64,000 bases of DNA from Fortiea contorta PCC 7126 (lineage in GTDB: Bacteria > Cyanobacteriota > Cyanobacteriia > Cyanobacteriales > Nostocaceae): contig NZ_KB235930.1 in the NCBI RefSeq assembly GCF_000332295.1, positions 4,801,895-4,865,894 on the forward strand, in the 5' to 3' direction. Under the pieces are notes generated by a model that was not told where the DNA came from, made no database searches, and saw only the letters and a list, made by a program, of their open reading frames with translations. Positions within the stretch are counted from its first letter, which is position 1, and each line of letters begins with the position of its first letter. Positions 51,252 through 60,150 of this stretch are shown piece after piece. The translations under genes and the position numbers were made by a program.

Positions 51252-52085
51252 ATGACATTGATTAATCCTTTTGAGTTGCCTTGCGTTCAGTTATGTGAAT
51301 TGAAAAATCTTCCTAGTTGTACTGCTATTTACTTTGCAATAGATTCAGATAATCGGCTTCTCTACATAGGACAAGCTACTAATTTAGCAGCCAGATGGAA
51401 AAATCATCATCGTCAATACCAACTAGAAGAGATTGATAAAAAATATCCAGTAAAGATAGCTTGGATAGCTTGGAATGATTCAGGATTAGCAGAGGCAGAA
51501 AAATATTTAATTAAAAAGTTTCATCCTTTACTCAACGGAACAGAAGTTGAATCTTCTATGATTATTCCTTCAGAGCAAATTTTTAAAGAATTTTTAAAGA
51601 GTTTATCTAGACGTTTAATTATTACTGGTATCCAATATAAAAGCAACGATGAACTAACAAATGTTTATTTAAAATATGACTGGACAGACTGTTCACCAAA
51701 AGGAACAGCAGCAAGGATTAAAAATTTTATACAAGAGAATAAGGATAAAAATACCAGTCTAAAATTTCAGTGGAATAGATACGGAAGAATATTTGGGGAA
51801 GTTGTTCGTCCAGGTAGTAGAGCGCAAAAAGTAAATGCTCGGAAAAATCTTTCATACAATAATTATTGGCAAGTCGCTTGTAATGGAGTTCTTATTCATA
51901 TCACTCCTACTCATTACTATAAAAATTTAAAATTGAGTACGGATACTAAAGAGCTTGCTGGAATTAAGTTACGAGCGCTCACTAAAGTTGGTTTAGCCGA
52001 AATGAGCAGCAAATATTCTCATGAATTTTTGGGTATATGTTTTTATGAAAAAGATCCTATTCCATTACTTTGGATTAATAAATAA
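51252..52085 (+). CDS. GIY-YIG nuclease-domain protein (second copy type)
   Basis: A 277-residue protein. The N-terminal domain has TAIYFAIDSDNRLLYIGQATNLAARWKNHHRQYQL, where AIY and YIG occupy the GIY-YIG positions, and AEAEKYLIKKFHPLLNGTEV supplies the catalytic Glu and Asn. The rest is unrecognised. It resembles the protein at 31200-32192 in domain order and is divergent from the PspA-like gene. Homing-type or defence nuclease; no evidence favours one. Confidence 0.8.
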   Translation: MTLINPFELPCVQLCELKNLPSCTAIYFAIDSDNRLLYIGQATNLAARWKNHHRQYQLEEIDKKYPVKIAWIAWNDSGLAEAEKYLIKKFHPLLNGTEVESSMIIPSEQIFKEFLKSLSRRLIITGIQYKSNDELTNVYLKYDWTDCSPKGTAARIKNFIQENKDKNTSLKFQWNRYGRIFGEVVRPGSRAQKVNARKNLSYNNYWQVACNGVLIHITPTHYYKNLKLSTDTKELAGIKLRALTKVGLAEMSSKYSHEFLGICFYEKDPIPLLWINK

Positions 52086-52188
52086 CTAGACCAAATTCAA
52101 TTTTAATTACAATCATTAGGGCATAGGTACGATATATAGTTAGCAGTAAACCTATTTAGAATCTCGTAGAATCGCCAATTAAGATTGC

Positions 52189-52224
52189 TTCCACCTCTCC
52201 AATGAGATATTGGCAGAGGTGGAA
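52189..52224. terminator. Bidirectional hairpin terminator
   Basis: TTCCACCTCT (52189-52198) pairs perfectly with AGAGGTGGAA (52215-52224), with CCAAT/ATTGG inside. It lies between the convergent GIY-YIG and HU-like genes. Confidence 0.8.
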
Positions 52225-52375
52225 ATTTACTGTTGAATGCTTTTTATACCTTTATGAAGGTACCCCAGTTACTTCAGAAGCAGCCTCTGCTTCTACATCT
52301 GGTTTAGGCTCCTTGGGCTTTTTCTCGAAAATTTGCAGCCCTGCATCAACTACTTCAAACCCATTTTCTGTCATG

Positions 52376-52669
52376 TTAGGGCTTGGGCTTATGAGTAGAC
52401 GACCACCCAAACGCTTGACGTAACCGTTGTGAGGGATTGAACTTAAACACCCAGCAATCTCGCCCTGTTCTGACATAGAAAGTGCCGAAGTTCCGTAGAG
52501 CAACACTGTCCCCAAGTTTTAGAGATTCATAAATTTCTTCAAGGGTGGCATCAATAATTTCTTCAACTGCTCCAGTAGGTTTACTCAAACGTTGGGAAAC
52601 GCGGCGTACCAGTTCCTTTTTATCAACAGACATCTTAGGCGGATTGATACTAACTTTTCTTGGCTTCAT
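52376..52669 (-). CDS. HU/IHF-family DNA-bending protein
   Basis: A 97-residue protein: VDKKELVRRVSQRLSKPTGAVEEIIDATLEEIYESLKLGDSVALRNFGTFYVRTGRDCWVFKFNPSQRLRQAFGWSS. This is the HU fold with a shortened DNA-binding arm, a form I associate with cyanobacterial plasmids. An N-terminal basic extension (MKPRKVSINPPK) precedes it. Placed next to iteron-like repeats and the relaxase gene, it may help to shape an origin complex. Confidence 0.85.
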   Translation of the reverse strand: MKPRKVSINPPKMSVDKKELVRRVSQRLSKPTGAVEEIIDATLEEIYESLKLGDSVALRNFGTFYVRTGRDCWVFKFNPSQRLRQAFGWSSTHKPKP

Positions 52670-52699
52670 ATAAACTTCGCACCCTAACTATTATTTAAC

Positions 52700-52912
52700 C
52701 CCAAAGGCATTTATAAGGTATTTAGAAGGATTTCTTAAAAAAGGCAAATATAAGGTAAACCAATGGCATGGAAATGGCATAGCAATGGCAGATGTAAGGA
52801 TTTACTGCTGCCTCAAATTAAATTTTTGAAAAATTTGGTCATTTTGCCAAAAATAAGGTTTCGCAATGGCATTTTAATGGCATTTATAAGGTAAATCAAA
52901 GGTAAATCTAAG
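52700..52912. repeat. Iteron-like AATGGCAT / TATAAGGTAAA repeats
   Basis: Within about 210 bp: AAAGGCATTTATAAGGTA, AAAGGCAAATATAAGGTAAA, three AATGGCA copies near 52762-52790, and CAATGGCATTTT plus AATGGCATTTATAAGGTAAA near 52864-52895. Clustered, same-strand, A+T-rich repeats of this kind mark plasmid replication origins or copy-control regions. Confidence 0.6.
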
Positions 52913-53037
52913 GATGTGTACCCCAAAAGCCTCATAAGCGACCCTGATTTATCCGCCCATTTTTCCTGACCCAAACTCTCGCACAGTACGCAAAAAAGTT
53001 TTGACGGCGATGTTGCAAGCGTACTTCAAAGAATTGC

Positions 53038-53304
53038 TCAATCGAGTAACTGCTTGAGCAAGTAAATCTGTAATTCCAACTGTGAGACACAGGAAATCAC
53101 AGCAGTCCTTAAAGTGTTTTTGTCAGCACCCTGACTCTTGAGAACAAAAGGCCACCAGCACATCCTTAAAGTGTTGAGAACAATTTTAGTCAGACCTCTG
53201 CCCGACATAGTACGCTCACGCTCTCGTAAAAATTGCAGTAGCTGACCATCGCTACTGTCATGACTACGCTTAATCGAAAGCACTTCCAGATTAGGTTGCT
53301 CCAT
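53038..53304 (-). CDS. Hypothetical protein next to the relaxase
   Basis: An 88-residue protein from ATG 53304 (MEQPNLEVLSIKRS). Contains RERERTMSGRGLTKIVLNTLRMCWWPFVLKSQGADKNTLRTAVISCVSQLELQIYLLKQLL, largely helical. It is divergent from the MobV gene, in the place where small mobilisation accessory proteins often occur, but it shows no recognisable MobC motif. Confidence 0.5.
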   Translation of the reverse strand: MEQPNLEVLSIKRSHDSSDGQLLQFLRERERTMSGRGLTKIVLNTLRMCWWPFVLKSQGADKNTLRTAVISCVSQLELQIYLLKQLLD

Positions 53305-53424
53305 ATTCTGTATTCCTACCAAATTAAAGTAGATTATTAGTAAGCCATTGTTTTAATTAATACTAGAAATTTTCCGATGTCAAAATCCCCCGTAAACACC
53401 CCGTAATCACCCCTTTAATATACC

Positions 53425-53495
53425 AAACGACTGTCAAACCACAGTCAAAAGACAGTCAAATCTCCCCAACCATACGACTGTCAAACGACTGTCAT
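53425..53495. repeat. CGACTGTCAAA repeats (candidate origin or oriT iterons)
   Basis: Five to six copies of (CG)ACTGTCAAA or its variants ACAGTCAAA in 70 bp, all in the same direction, 230 bp upstream of the relaxase start. Suitable for oriT or oriV; which one cannot be told by eye. Confidence 0.6.
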
Positions 53496-53723
53496 TTTCC
53501 CCTCTAAAGGGTGAGTTGAGGGGATTTTCGCACCAGGGATTGTGAAGGATTTCTACCCCAAAAGTGGATTTAGGGCTGGGGTATAATGTATACCATACTC
53601 ACTATGGTTTCACGCCCTGCGGGTGGCTGCGCCATCCTTCGCTGCGCTCATGACACGAAACCGCCGTTCGCCCTACGGGGTTTTGAGTAGTACAAAGTGC
53701 TGCGTTTGTAGTATAAATCCTCT

Positions 53724-55505
53724 ATGTCGCCCCTGACGATTCTCAGGATTGAGAAACTCAAAACATTTGGTAATGTCGCTGGAAGTGATGACCATGTGTT
53801 AAGGAACAGAGAAACACCCAATGCAGATCCAACTAAAGAGAATGTGCGATTAATTGGGGAAGAAGACGATCGCTCTTTAGAGAAGATAGTCAAAGAGAAA
53901 ATCTCCACCCTCAAGCATCGCCCTCGAAAGGATGCAGTGTTATGTACTGAAATGTTTTTAAGTGCCAGTCCTGAGTATTTTCGTCCCGATAATCCATCAG
54001 CTTCTGGGCAGTGGTCTGATGATCTGATGCAGCAATGGGCGATCGCATCTCGTGATTGGCTAGCTCAAAACTATGGGTCAAAGTGCGTCAGGGCAGAACT
54101 GCACCTGGATGAAAGTACCCCACATATCCACGCCTACATCGTGCCAGTCAACGAGAAAACCGGGAGAATCAGTCATGACGCGATGTTTGGCGGCAGAGGT
54201 GGACAGGGAAGAATCAAGTTATCCAAGCTCCAAGACAGTTATGCTGCTGCACTCGCTCCTTTGGGCATTGAACGGGGGGTTAAGGGCAGTAAGGCAACCC
54301 ACACTAAAGTAAAAGAGTATTACCAAGCGGTTAATAGTGAACCACTCACCGCAGTCCTGGGGAATAACCAATTAGCACCAACGCCATTTGAATCAGCTAG
54401 TAGTTATGTAGCCAGGATTCAGTCAGATGACCAGTTCCAAGCAATTAACCACCAATTGGCTGACCGTAAGTTCATGCAACAGCGATTAGAACGGGCAGAA
54501 CAACGGGCGAGGGCTAGCGAGAAGGAGCGACAGCAGCTAGAAAAACGGGTACGCGAGCTTGAGTTAAAGACCCAACTTCTGCGCGACTTGCCCCTGGAGG
54601 ATGTTGCCTGGGAGTTGGGGCTAAATTATGATCATGAAAGGTGGAAAGGCCACGGACACATCATTAATATAGATGGGTCGAAGTTTTATGACTTTGCACC
54701 CGAACACTCCAAAGGCGGTGGCGGTGCGATTGATTTGGTGATGCACGTTAACTCTTGCAATTTCCGGCAGGCTCAAGTCTGGTTGCATGAGCGTTTCGGT
54801 GAAGCTGGGGCAGAACGGGCGGCGATATCTCACGCCCTTAAGATGACTGCTGAAATTATTCAGTCAGAACCTCGTCCCCAATTCCAGCTAAGAGTTGAAG
54901 ATAAAGCCAATTGGCCAAGAGTAGAACATTACCTTACCCAGAAACGGGGCTTACCCCAAGATTTTGTGCAACTTCTACACAGCACTGGACTGGTTTATGC
55001 TGATGACCAACAAAATGCTGTGTTTGTGATGCGGAATCTAGACGGACAACCTAGCGGTGCATTCCTGCGCGGGACGCGCTCCGAGAACAACAGTTTCAAG
55101 GGTTATGAGAAAGGGACTAAGCGGCGTGAGGGTTGGTTTTACTTCCACTTGGGTGGACAGCCTACTGATACAGTCGAGAAATTGGTGCTTTTGAAGTCGC
55201 CCATTGATGCCATATCCTTCGCCATGCTGGAGTATCAGGTTCAAGGTGCGCCAACGACTAGAACGCTCTTTCTGGCGGTAGATAACCCCAACAGCTTACC
55301 AGTGGAGCAATTGCGGAACATTCCTCTTGTACAAGTGGCATTTGACACAGACAATGCTGGCGATGCAGATGCACGGGCTGTATTGGAACTACTGCCACAG
55401 TCCAAAAGGCTAAAGCCCAAAGCCAGAGATTGGAATCAGCAGCTTCTTGATTATCAAAAGCAGTTATTTCAACAGCCAAACCAAGAAGAAGGCTTAAGCC
55501 TTTGA
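53724..55505 (+). CDS. MobV-type relaxase fused to a Toprim-like tail
   Basis: A 593-residue protein. The N-terminal ~220 residues are a Pre/Mob (MobV) relaxase: an opening LRIEKLKTFGNVAGSDDHVLRN, and the metal-binding HLDESTPHIHAYIVPV (HxDExxPHxH, about residues 127-142). A Glu/Arg-rich coiled coil follows (QRLERAEQRARASEKERQQLEKRV). The C-terminal ~270 residues include GHIINIDGSKFYDFAPEHSKGGGGAIDLV, and a Toprim-like LFLAVDNPNS...VAFDTDNAGD. It nicks oriT for mobilisation; the tail suggests coupling with replication priming. Confidence 0.88.
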   Translation: MSPLTILRIEKLKTFGNVAGSDDHVLRNRETPNADPTKENVRLIGEEDDRSLEKIVKEKISTLKHRPRKDAVLCTEMFLSASPEYFRPDNPSASGQWSDDLMQQWAIASRDWLAQNYGSKCVRAELHLDESTPHIHAYIVPVNEKTGRISHDAMFGGRGGQGRIKLSKLQDSYAAALAPLGIERGVKGSKATHTKVKEYYQAVNSEPLTAVLGNNQLAPTPFESASSYVARIQSDDQFQAINHQLADRKFMQQRLERAEQRARASEKERQQLEKRVRELELKTQLLRDLPLEDVAWELGLNYDHERWKGHGHIINIDGSKFYDFAPEHSKGGGGAIDLVMHVNSCNFRQAQVWLHERFGEAGAERAAISHALKMTAEIIQSEPRPQFQLRVEDKANWPRVEHYLTQKRGLPQDFVQLLHSTGLVYADDQQNAVFVMRNLDGQPSGAFLRGTRSENNSFKGYEKGTKRREGWFYFHLGGQPTDTVEKLVLLKSPIDAISFAMLEYQVQGAPTTRTLFLAVDNPNSLPVEQLRNIPLVQVAFDTDNAGDADARAVLELLPQSKRLKPKARDWNQQLLDYQKQLFQQPNQEEGLSL

Positions 55506-55953
55506 TAGCGTTCTTGTAGTGCTAATGTAGTTTTTTAGTTGTCATTTTTGCTGTCTGTTTTTTTCTTTCTCGATTTTGACTCAAAAAATCTGTCAAAACT
55601 TTTTTGCGTACTGTGCGAGACTTCAATTTTTTTCAACTGACATGAAATTAACGTCACTCCAACATGAAACTACCATAGATTTACCAAGGATTTGACATAA
55701 GGAAACTGCGGTCAGGCGTTGGCATTCCCATGAATTGAACATGGATCTGACTAGTATTTAACATAAATCCACCAAGGATTTACCATAGATTTCACATGAA
55801 ACTGACATAGCACACTGAGGTGTTTTATTACGCTAAAAAACACATACTTAAAGACTCTTGAGAAATTGTTCTATGAGTCAGCCCATATCAGCAGTAGAGC
55901 GAGGTAGTTCCTGACAAAGAGCGAGAATATGACTCTCTAGCTAACAGTCTCTA
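55506..55953. other. Intergenic region with direct repeats (see 55640-55812)
   Basis: No gene seen between the relaxase and the methyltransferase. A T-rich stretch follows the relaxase stop, then the repeat cluster, then an unremarkable 140 bp. Confidence 0.5.
55640..55812. repeat. ACATGAAACT / CCATAGATTTACCAAGGATTT repeats
   Basis: Units ACATGAAAxT (four times) alternate with ACCATAGATTTAC and ACCAAGGATTT (two times each) over about 170 bp. This third repeat cluster near the relaxase again suggests an origin-type or regulator-binding array. Confidence 0.6.
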
Positions 55954-56631
55954 TCACTGCCGTTCAAAGATGAATAATATTGAGGCTGGGGAGTTGGTCT
56001 TTGGGTGGATAGGTTCGATTAACTTGAGTAATCGGTAATTGCGCCGATGAAATTCCTCAATCCATGATGAGACTGTTCTAAAGTACCAAGGAGCAGGGTG
56101 AAATTCTTCGTTTCCTATTCCAAGCCAGCTAGTCTCGCGCCATCCATTCTCGTATGGCAATTCACCACAAGCAATGTGAGGGTGCAGTGTTTGAATAATT
56201 ATTTTGCCGTTGGGCTTTAACAAGCTTTCACCCGCATGGGCTATCTCAAATACGGTGTTTTCTCCTAGAACAGAAAAGTTACAGATGAAGCAGTCAAACT
56301 GTTTTATGCTGCCAAAGCTCTGTAAGGGCAAATCACGGTAGGAACTGACAACAAAGCGCTCATCTCCTTGGCATCGTGCTGTTTCCACCATTTGGGCAAT
56401 AGCATCTACTCCCCAGCCATCAAACCCACGCTTCCATAGTTCCCGACACAACCAACCTTCACCACACCCTATATCTAAGAATGTTTGTGGTTTTAGTTCA
56501 AATACGGCTTCTACTATAGCGTTGTCTGTAACTAGAACACGGCTATCTAGAAGCTTTTGCTCAACTACGCGCGTCCAAGGATCGGCATTTATCGCCCATG
56601 AACAGAGGATTTGTTGTTCTTTATTGTCCAT
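55954..56631 (-). CDS. Class I SAM-dependent methyltransferase
   Basis: A 225-residue Rossmann methyltransferase: motif I TFLDIGCGEGWLCREL (about residue 50), acidic motif II GWGVDAIAQMV, motif IV FDCFICNFSVLGENT and a late HPHIACGELPYENGWRE. It resembles small-molecule methyltransferases (UbiE/SmtA-like) rather than DNA methylases, having no NPPY. Lone gene between the relaxase and the primase; its substrate is unknown. Confidence 0.85.
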   Translation of the reverse strand: MDNKEQQILCSWAINADPWTRVVEQKLLDSRVLVTDNAIVEAVFELKPQTFLDIGCGEGWLCRELWKRGFDGWGVDAIAQMVETARCQGDERFVVSSYRDLPLQSFGSIKQFDCFICNFSVLGENTVFEIAHAGESLLKPNGKIIIQTLHPHIACGELPYENGWRETSWLGIGNEEFHPAPWYFRTVSSWIEEFHRRNYRLLKLIEPIHPKTNSPASILFIFERQ

Positions 56632-56684
56632 AGTTCAACTAGAAACGCCTAATTTTCACCTATCTTTGTGCTGTTTCCTTAGCC

Positions 56685-59177
56685 TTAAGTTTGGTTATGG
56701 GCTTTGAGCGCGTTGATTCTTGAACGTTCCTCTAGTGTTAATAAATTCCAAACAGCCGATTTCAACTCAACAGTCCATTCTTCTGTCAGCGTGGCAATCA
56801 TCTCCCAAGACTGATCCGCAATACACCCTCTAATCAATTCCACATTGCCGAGTAGTTCCTCCTCACTGGTTAATCTCAAGGTGGAACAGGGGGTGGAACG
56901 GGAGGTGGAACAGGTTTCTATTGCTTGTGGTGACTGGGTTTGAAGCTCGCCTACAGGTTGTTCCACCCCCTGTCCCTCTAAACTTTTTTGATTTTTTTCT
57001 AACGCTGTTGTTTCTTGTGCGGTTATTTCTGGCACTGTCGTTTGGGGCGGTATCCCTTGAGCAGTTTCATTACTGCTATCAAAATTTGGCAAAGTTTGGA
57101 GGGAATTTGTGGAACAGGTGGAACACTCTGGCTGTAAGTCTGGTTTAATCAGGGTTTGAGGCTGTTCCACCTCCTGTTCCACCCCCCGTTCCACCTCTTG
57201 TTCCACCTCTGGTTGGGGTCGAATCCAGGGACGAATTAACCGACCGTTTACCCGTTTGCGATCGCCTCTTGTCCACCCGTGAGAACGTAAGATAGCGGCG
57301 ACTCGGTTTTGTTCGGCTTTAGTTTGTTTGGCTAACTCAATTTTGAGAACATCGCTGAGGATTTCTCCCACAGATACTTCCTTGTGTAACTCAGCCCAAG
57401 CCATCACCGCCGATTCCCATGTGTCGGTGCTTTGGTATTGTTTATTGGCTGCGTCTAACCATTCATCTTCAGTGTCGGTCAATCGCCATTGTTCACCATT
57501 GCGGTAGGCTGACACAGCCGTTGCCCAAATTAAATCCCGTTCTTGCTTGAGTAGGTCAATGGGTATTTTCTTGAATAAAACCTTAATTACCCAAAAGCGA
57601 CGTTCCCCAGTGGGGTCATAGAGAAATTCATCTAAATTGGTAGTTCCCACTAAGATTGATGGACGGGGGAAATCCTCAATATCTGTACCATAAGGGCGAC
57701 GCATTGAGTCTTTCTTTCTCGACAGAAACGCTTTGAGTTGGGAGACATCCTTTTTCTTATAGGCGTTCTCAAACTCGGCATACTCTAAAATCCAATATTG
57801 GCTGATTTTTAAAATTTCGTCTTTCTCTGTGCCGTTGAGGTCATCGGTGAAAAATTCTTCCCCAGCTAAAACTTCCCAGAATGTGGATTTGAGTGATTTC
57901 TGCTTACCTTGGAGGATGGTAATTTCATCGTGTTTACACCCCGGCTCAAATGCCCTGGCGACGGCGGCGATTAAAGTCCGTTTCATCAGTGCAGCGTGTA
58001 GGGGGTCAGTAGTGCCGAAGTAACGTTCTGCCAATTTATCCAAGAAATTGACATCTACGTTGGGGTAACGCCCTTCGACTGACTCTAAATACTCAACTAC
58101 TGGGCTGTAGCTATTCTCTTGGGCTAAGTCGAGGACAATGCTTTTACCTTGTTCCTTACTGATATCAATATGTACTTCTTTGGCTATCCGTAGGTCGATG
58201 CGGTCTAGTGGTAGCCTTTTACCGTCTAATTCAACTTGCTTTTTGAGCGTATTCCAGCGCAGGCGATCTCCCAACACGGCACGAATGGCATTCAATTTTT
58301 GCTCCAGTTTACTTTCGGTTGGCCTATCCCGTTGGGCTTCAAGTTCCAGGGATTTATTAAGCGCATCAACTACGACTCGTCTATCCTCAATGGCTTGCAG
58401 GATATCATCAGCTGTTGCCCCATCTTGTACCCAGTCTTTAATATCTAATCCGCCATGTTTGGGTAAGTGTGTCCAGTAAAAATCATTGGGTGGGGCATAC
58501 AACCACTTAGCATCTGGGAAATCTTTGTTAATATCCTCCATGTGCTTTAGCCCTGGTTCGTCACGGTCGGGACAAAGAACTAGGTTAGCACCAACTAAAG
58601 AATCTTGGTAGTTACCATAAGCGCGATATTTACCAGCACCGCCGATTGTGGTGGTGGCAGGTATGTCCATTGCCCAGAGAATATCGGCTATTTCTTCACC
58701 TTCGACCATAAATATAGGTCTACCAGCAGCGATCGCTTGCCTGACTTCGGCATAACGATAAATGGTGATTTGTTGCTGATAGGAACGTTTTAATTCTGCT
58801 GTCAAGTCTTTGGCTCTATGCCAATGTGTACCTTGCCAATATTCCTGAAAGACATCCTTATCTTTGGTCTTCCCTGGACGAATAACAGTTACTTTGATTA
58901 AGGGATTACCTGCTGTGTCGGTGTAAATATATTCTTTCTTGCCTTGGGGACGGGGCGATTTTTTGGCTGTGGCTGGTGCGTAGTATGGTTTGCCGTTGCG
59001 GTCGGTTTTAGATGTCCTCTCCCACCCAGTAGCGGGTTCGGCATCTCGGTTACAGACTGTTAGTTCCCCGATGGAGTAGCACCAGTCCGGTTTAGAGCAG
59101 TGGGGGCAAGGGTTAGTTTTGGTAACTTCTACTGGTTTATTGTTTGTGGCTGAGTCATTAAATACTTGTAGCGACAT
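56685..59177 (-). CDS. Primase / VapE-type helicase: plasmid replication protein
   Basis: An 830-residue protein. An N-terminal CHC2-like zinc site (CPHCSKPDWCYSIGELTVCNRD) is followed by a Toprim domain (PIFMVEGEEIADIL and LVLCPDRDEPGL). The VapE/virulence-associated helicase core then has P-loop LQGKQKSLKSTFW, YWILEYAEFENAYKKKDVSQLKAFLSRKKDSMRRPYG and TTNLDEFLYDPTGERRFWV. The C-terminal ~200 residues are low-complexity, with VEQEVERGVEQEVEQ-type repeats. The enzyme would prime and unwind the plasmid origin. It is the best candidate initiator of the captured replicon. Confidence 0.88.
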   Translation of the reverse strand: MSLQVFNDSATNNKPVEVTKTNPCPHCSKPDWCYSIGELTVCNRDAEPATGWERTSKTDRNGKPYYAPATAKKSPRPQGKKEYIYTDTAGNPLIKVTVIRPGKTKDKDVFQEYWQGTHWHRAKDLTAELKRSYQQQITIYRYAEVRQAIAAGRPIFMVEGEEIADILWAMDIPATTTIGGAGKYRAYGNYQDSLVGANLVLCPDRDEPGLKHMEDINKDFPDAKWLYAPPNDFYWTHLPKHGGLDIKDWVQDGATADDILQAIEDRRVVVDALNKSLELEAQRDRPTESKLEQKLNAIRAVLGDRLRWNTLKKQVELDGKRLPLDRIDLRIAKEVHIDISKEQGKSIVLDLAQENSYSPVVEYLESVEGRYPNVDVNFLDKLAERYFGTTDPLHAALMKRTLIAAVARAFEPGCKHDEITILQGKQKSLKSTFWEVLAGEEFFTDDLNGTEKDEILKISQYWILEYAEFENAYKKKDVSQLKAFLSRKKDSMRRPYGTDIEDFPRPSILVGTTNLDEFLYDPTGERRFWVIKVLFKKIPIDLLKQERDLIWATAVSAYRNGEQWRLTDTEDEWLDAANKQYQSTDTWESAVMAWAELHKEVSVGEILSDVLKIELAKQTKAEQNRVAAILRSHGWTRGDRKRVNGRLIRPWIRPQPEVEQEVERGVEQEVEQPQTLIKPDLQPECSTCSTNSLQTLPNFDSSNETAQGIPPQTTVPEITAQETTALEKNQKSLEGQGVEQPVGELQTQSPQAIETCSTSRSTPCSTLRLTSEEELLGNVELIRGCIADQSWEMIATLTEEWTVELKSAVWNLLTLEERSRINALKAHNQT

Positions 59178-59412
59178 TTTCCTAATCCTCCATTAAATGT
59201 GGGTTTTGGAGGAATTGGAGCTATCCTGTGGCAGTAATCTTTTATACAAGCATTCAGCAATCTAATTTCATCAAATTCCTGAGTTGGTCTTTCTATTTTG
59301 GTTGCCGATGTTACAATGGCTTAATAGTCCAAAAAAGTAAGATAAAATTACTGGTAGGGATATTAATTAGGCTTCTCAACCCAATCCCCAATTCCAATTG
59401 AATAGAAATCAG

Positions 59413-59446
59413 AAAGCCCCGTTGTCTCTTCGAGACGTGGGGTTTT
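59413..59446 (-). terminator. Hairpin terminator of the split gene
   Basis: GCCCC and GTCTC pair with GAGAC and GGGG around a TTC loop, with flanking AAA/TTTT on both sides (works both ways). It lies directly downstream of the displaced stop codon at 59449, supporting that this fragment is a true gene end. Confidence 0.75.
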
Positions 59447-59448
59447 CA

Positions 59449-59549
59449 CTATTTAGTCTCTTCGTACTTGGCTAACCAAGCCTTAACCAACTGGGTTACT
59501 TCCTCCTGTTGAATAACAAATGCTGTACCTTTTCTCCTGAGAGCTAGAA
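59449..59549 (-). pseudogene. C-terminal end of the gene split by Tn3 (main part at 15519-16157)
   Basis: Reads ALRRKGTAFVIQQEEV...AWLAKYEETK then TAG at 59449, with no start. The 96 bp (59449-59544) plus one copy of the TAGAA duplication continue the 15519-16157 gene exactly in frame. This is the key evidence that 15519 and 59549 were once adjacent on a circle. Confidence 0.85.
59545..59549. repeat. 5-bp target duplication TAGAA (right side of captured replicon)
   Basis: TAGAA directly before the left end of Tn3 copy 2; matches 15519-15523. Confidence 0.88.
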
Positions 59550-59596
59550 GGTATTGAGCCGAGATACGTGTAAAAACCTGCAAGATGGTCTGGAAA
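59550..59596 (+). repeat. Left 47-bp terminal inverted repeat of Tn3 copy 2
   Basis: Identical to the reverse complement of 63547-63593 and of the right end of copy 1 (15472-15518). A similar, imperfect match continues a few bases further in. Confidence 0.92.
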
Positions 59597-59615
59597 GCCT
59601 TGTTGTATATAGGCT

Positions 59616-60074
59616 TTAGCGATTTTCGCTTCCATCCTTATAAGGCTTTCCACATAGTGGACAAAATTTATACCTCAACGACACCACCATCTCACCACAA
59701 TTCCGACAACTAGCCTGCAACTGTGTACCGCACAGATAACAAAACTTAGCCCTAACATTTCCCCACATCGGATCAGCAGCACCCCCAGGATTCCAACATT
59801 GGGGGCAAAACTTAATCACTGGCATTGCTACAACCTCTTCCCCCCTAACAACAGCCTGCAAATACTCAACCGGCACGGACAAAGCTAGCGCCAGCCCACT
59901 GAGAGTTTTATGGCTGAGTCTCATCGTCAGTCCCCGTTCAATCTTCCCCACAGACCGAGAATGAATACCAGCAGCATCGGCTAACTCAAACTGAGTTAAA
60001 TTGAGTCCCTTCCTGATCCGCAAAACATAGTCAGCTAGGGATTCTCCATGTTTTGGTGTCTTAAAAGTATCCAT
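59616..60074 (-). CDS. XRE-type HTH regulator with C-terminal zinc ribbons (complete copy)
   Basis: A 152-residue protein: XRE helix-turn-helix (GLNLTQFELADAAGIHSRSVGKIERGLTMRLSHKTLSGLALALSV, about residues 25-70), then two zinc-ribbon-like halves with CPQC, CYLC, CRNC and CPLC. It is divergent from the recombinase gene across a 76-bp gap and probably represses it and the transposase. The zinc-ribbon pairing with an XRE domain in a Tn3 element is uncommon in my experience. Confidence 0.88.
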   Translation of the reverse strand: MDTFKTPKHGESLADYVLRIRKGLNLTQFELADAAGIHSRSVGKIERGLTMRLSHKTLSGLALALSVPVEYLQAVVRGEEVVAMPVIKFCPQCWNPGGAADPMWGNVRAKFCYLCGTQLQASCRNCGEMVVSLRYKFCPLCGKPYKDGSENR

Positions 60075-60150
60075 AAAATGCTGTCAATGCTCTTATCTAA
60101 AGATATATAATTTATGAATAAATTACCTTGCTAAAAACACACTTTTTCCA

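Noticed and set aside
52252-52515. An 87-codon minus-strand frame overlapping the HU-like gene
   Set aside because: Most of it overlaps HU in another frame and the rest is low-complexity Glu/Pro/Ala; the HU frame is clearly the coding one.
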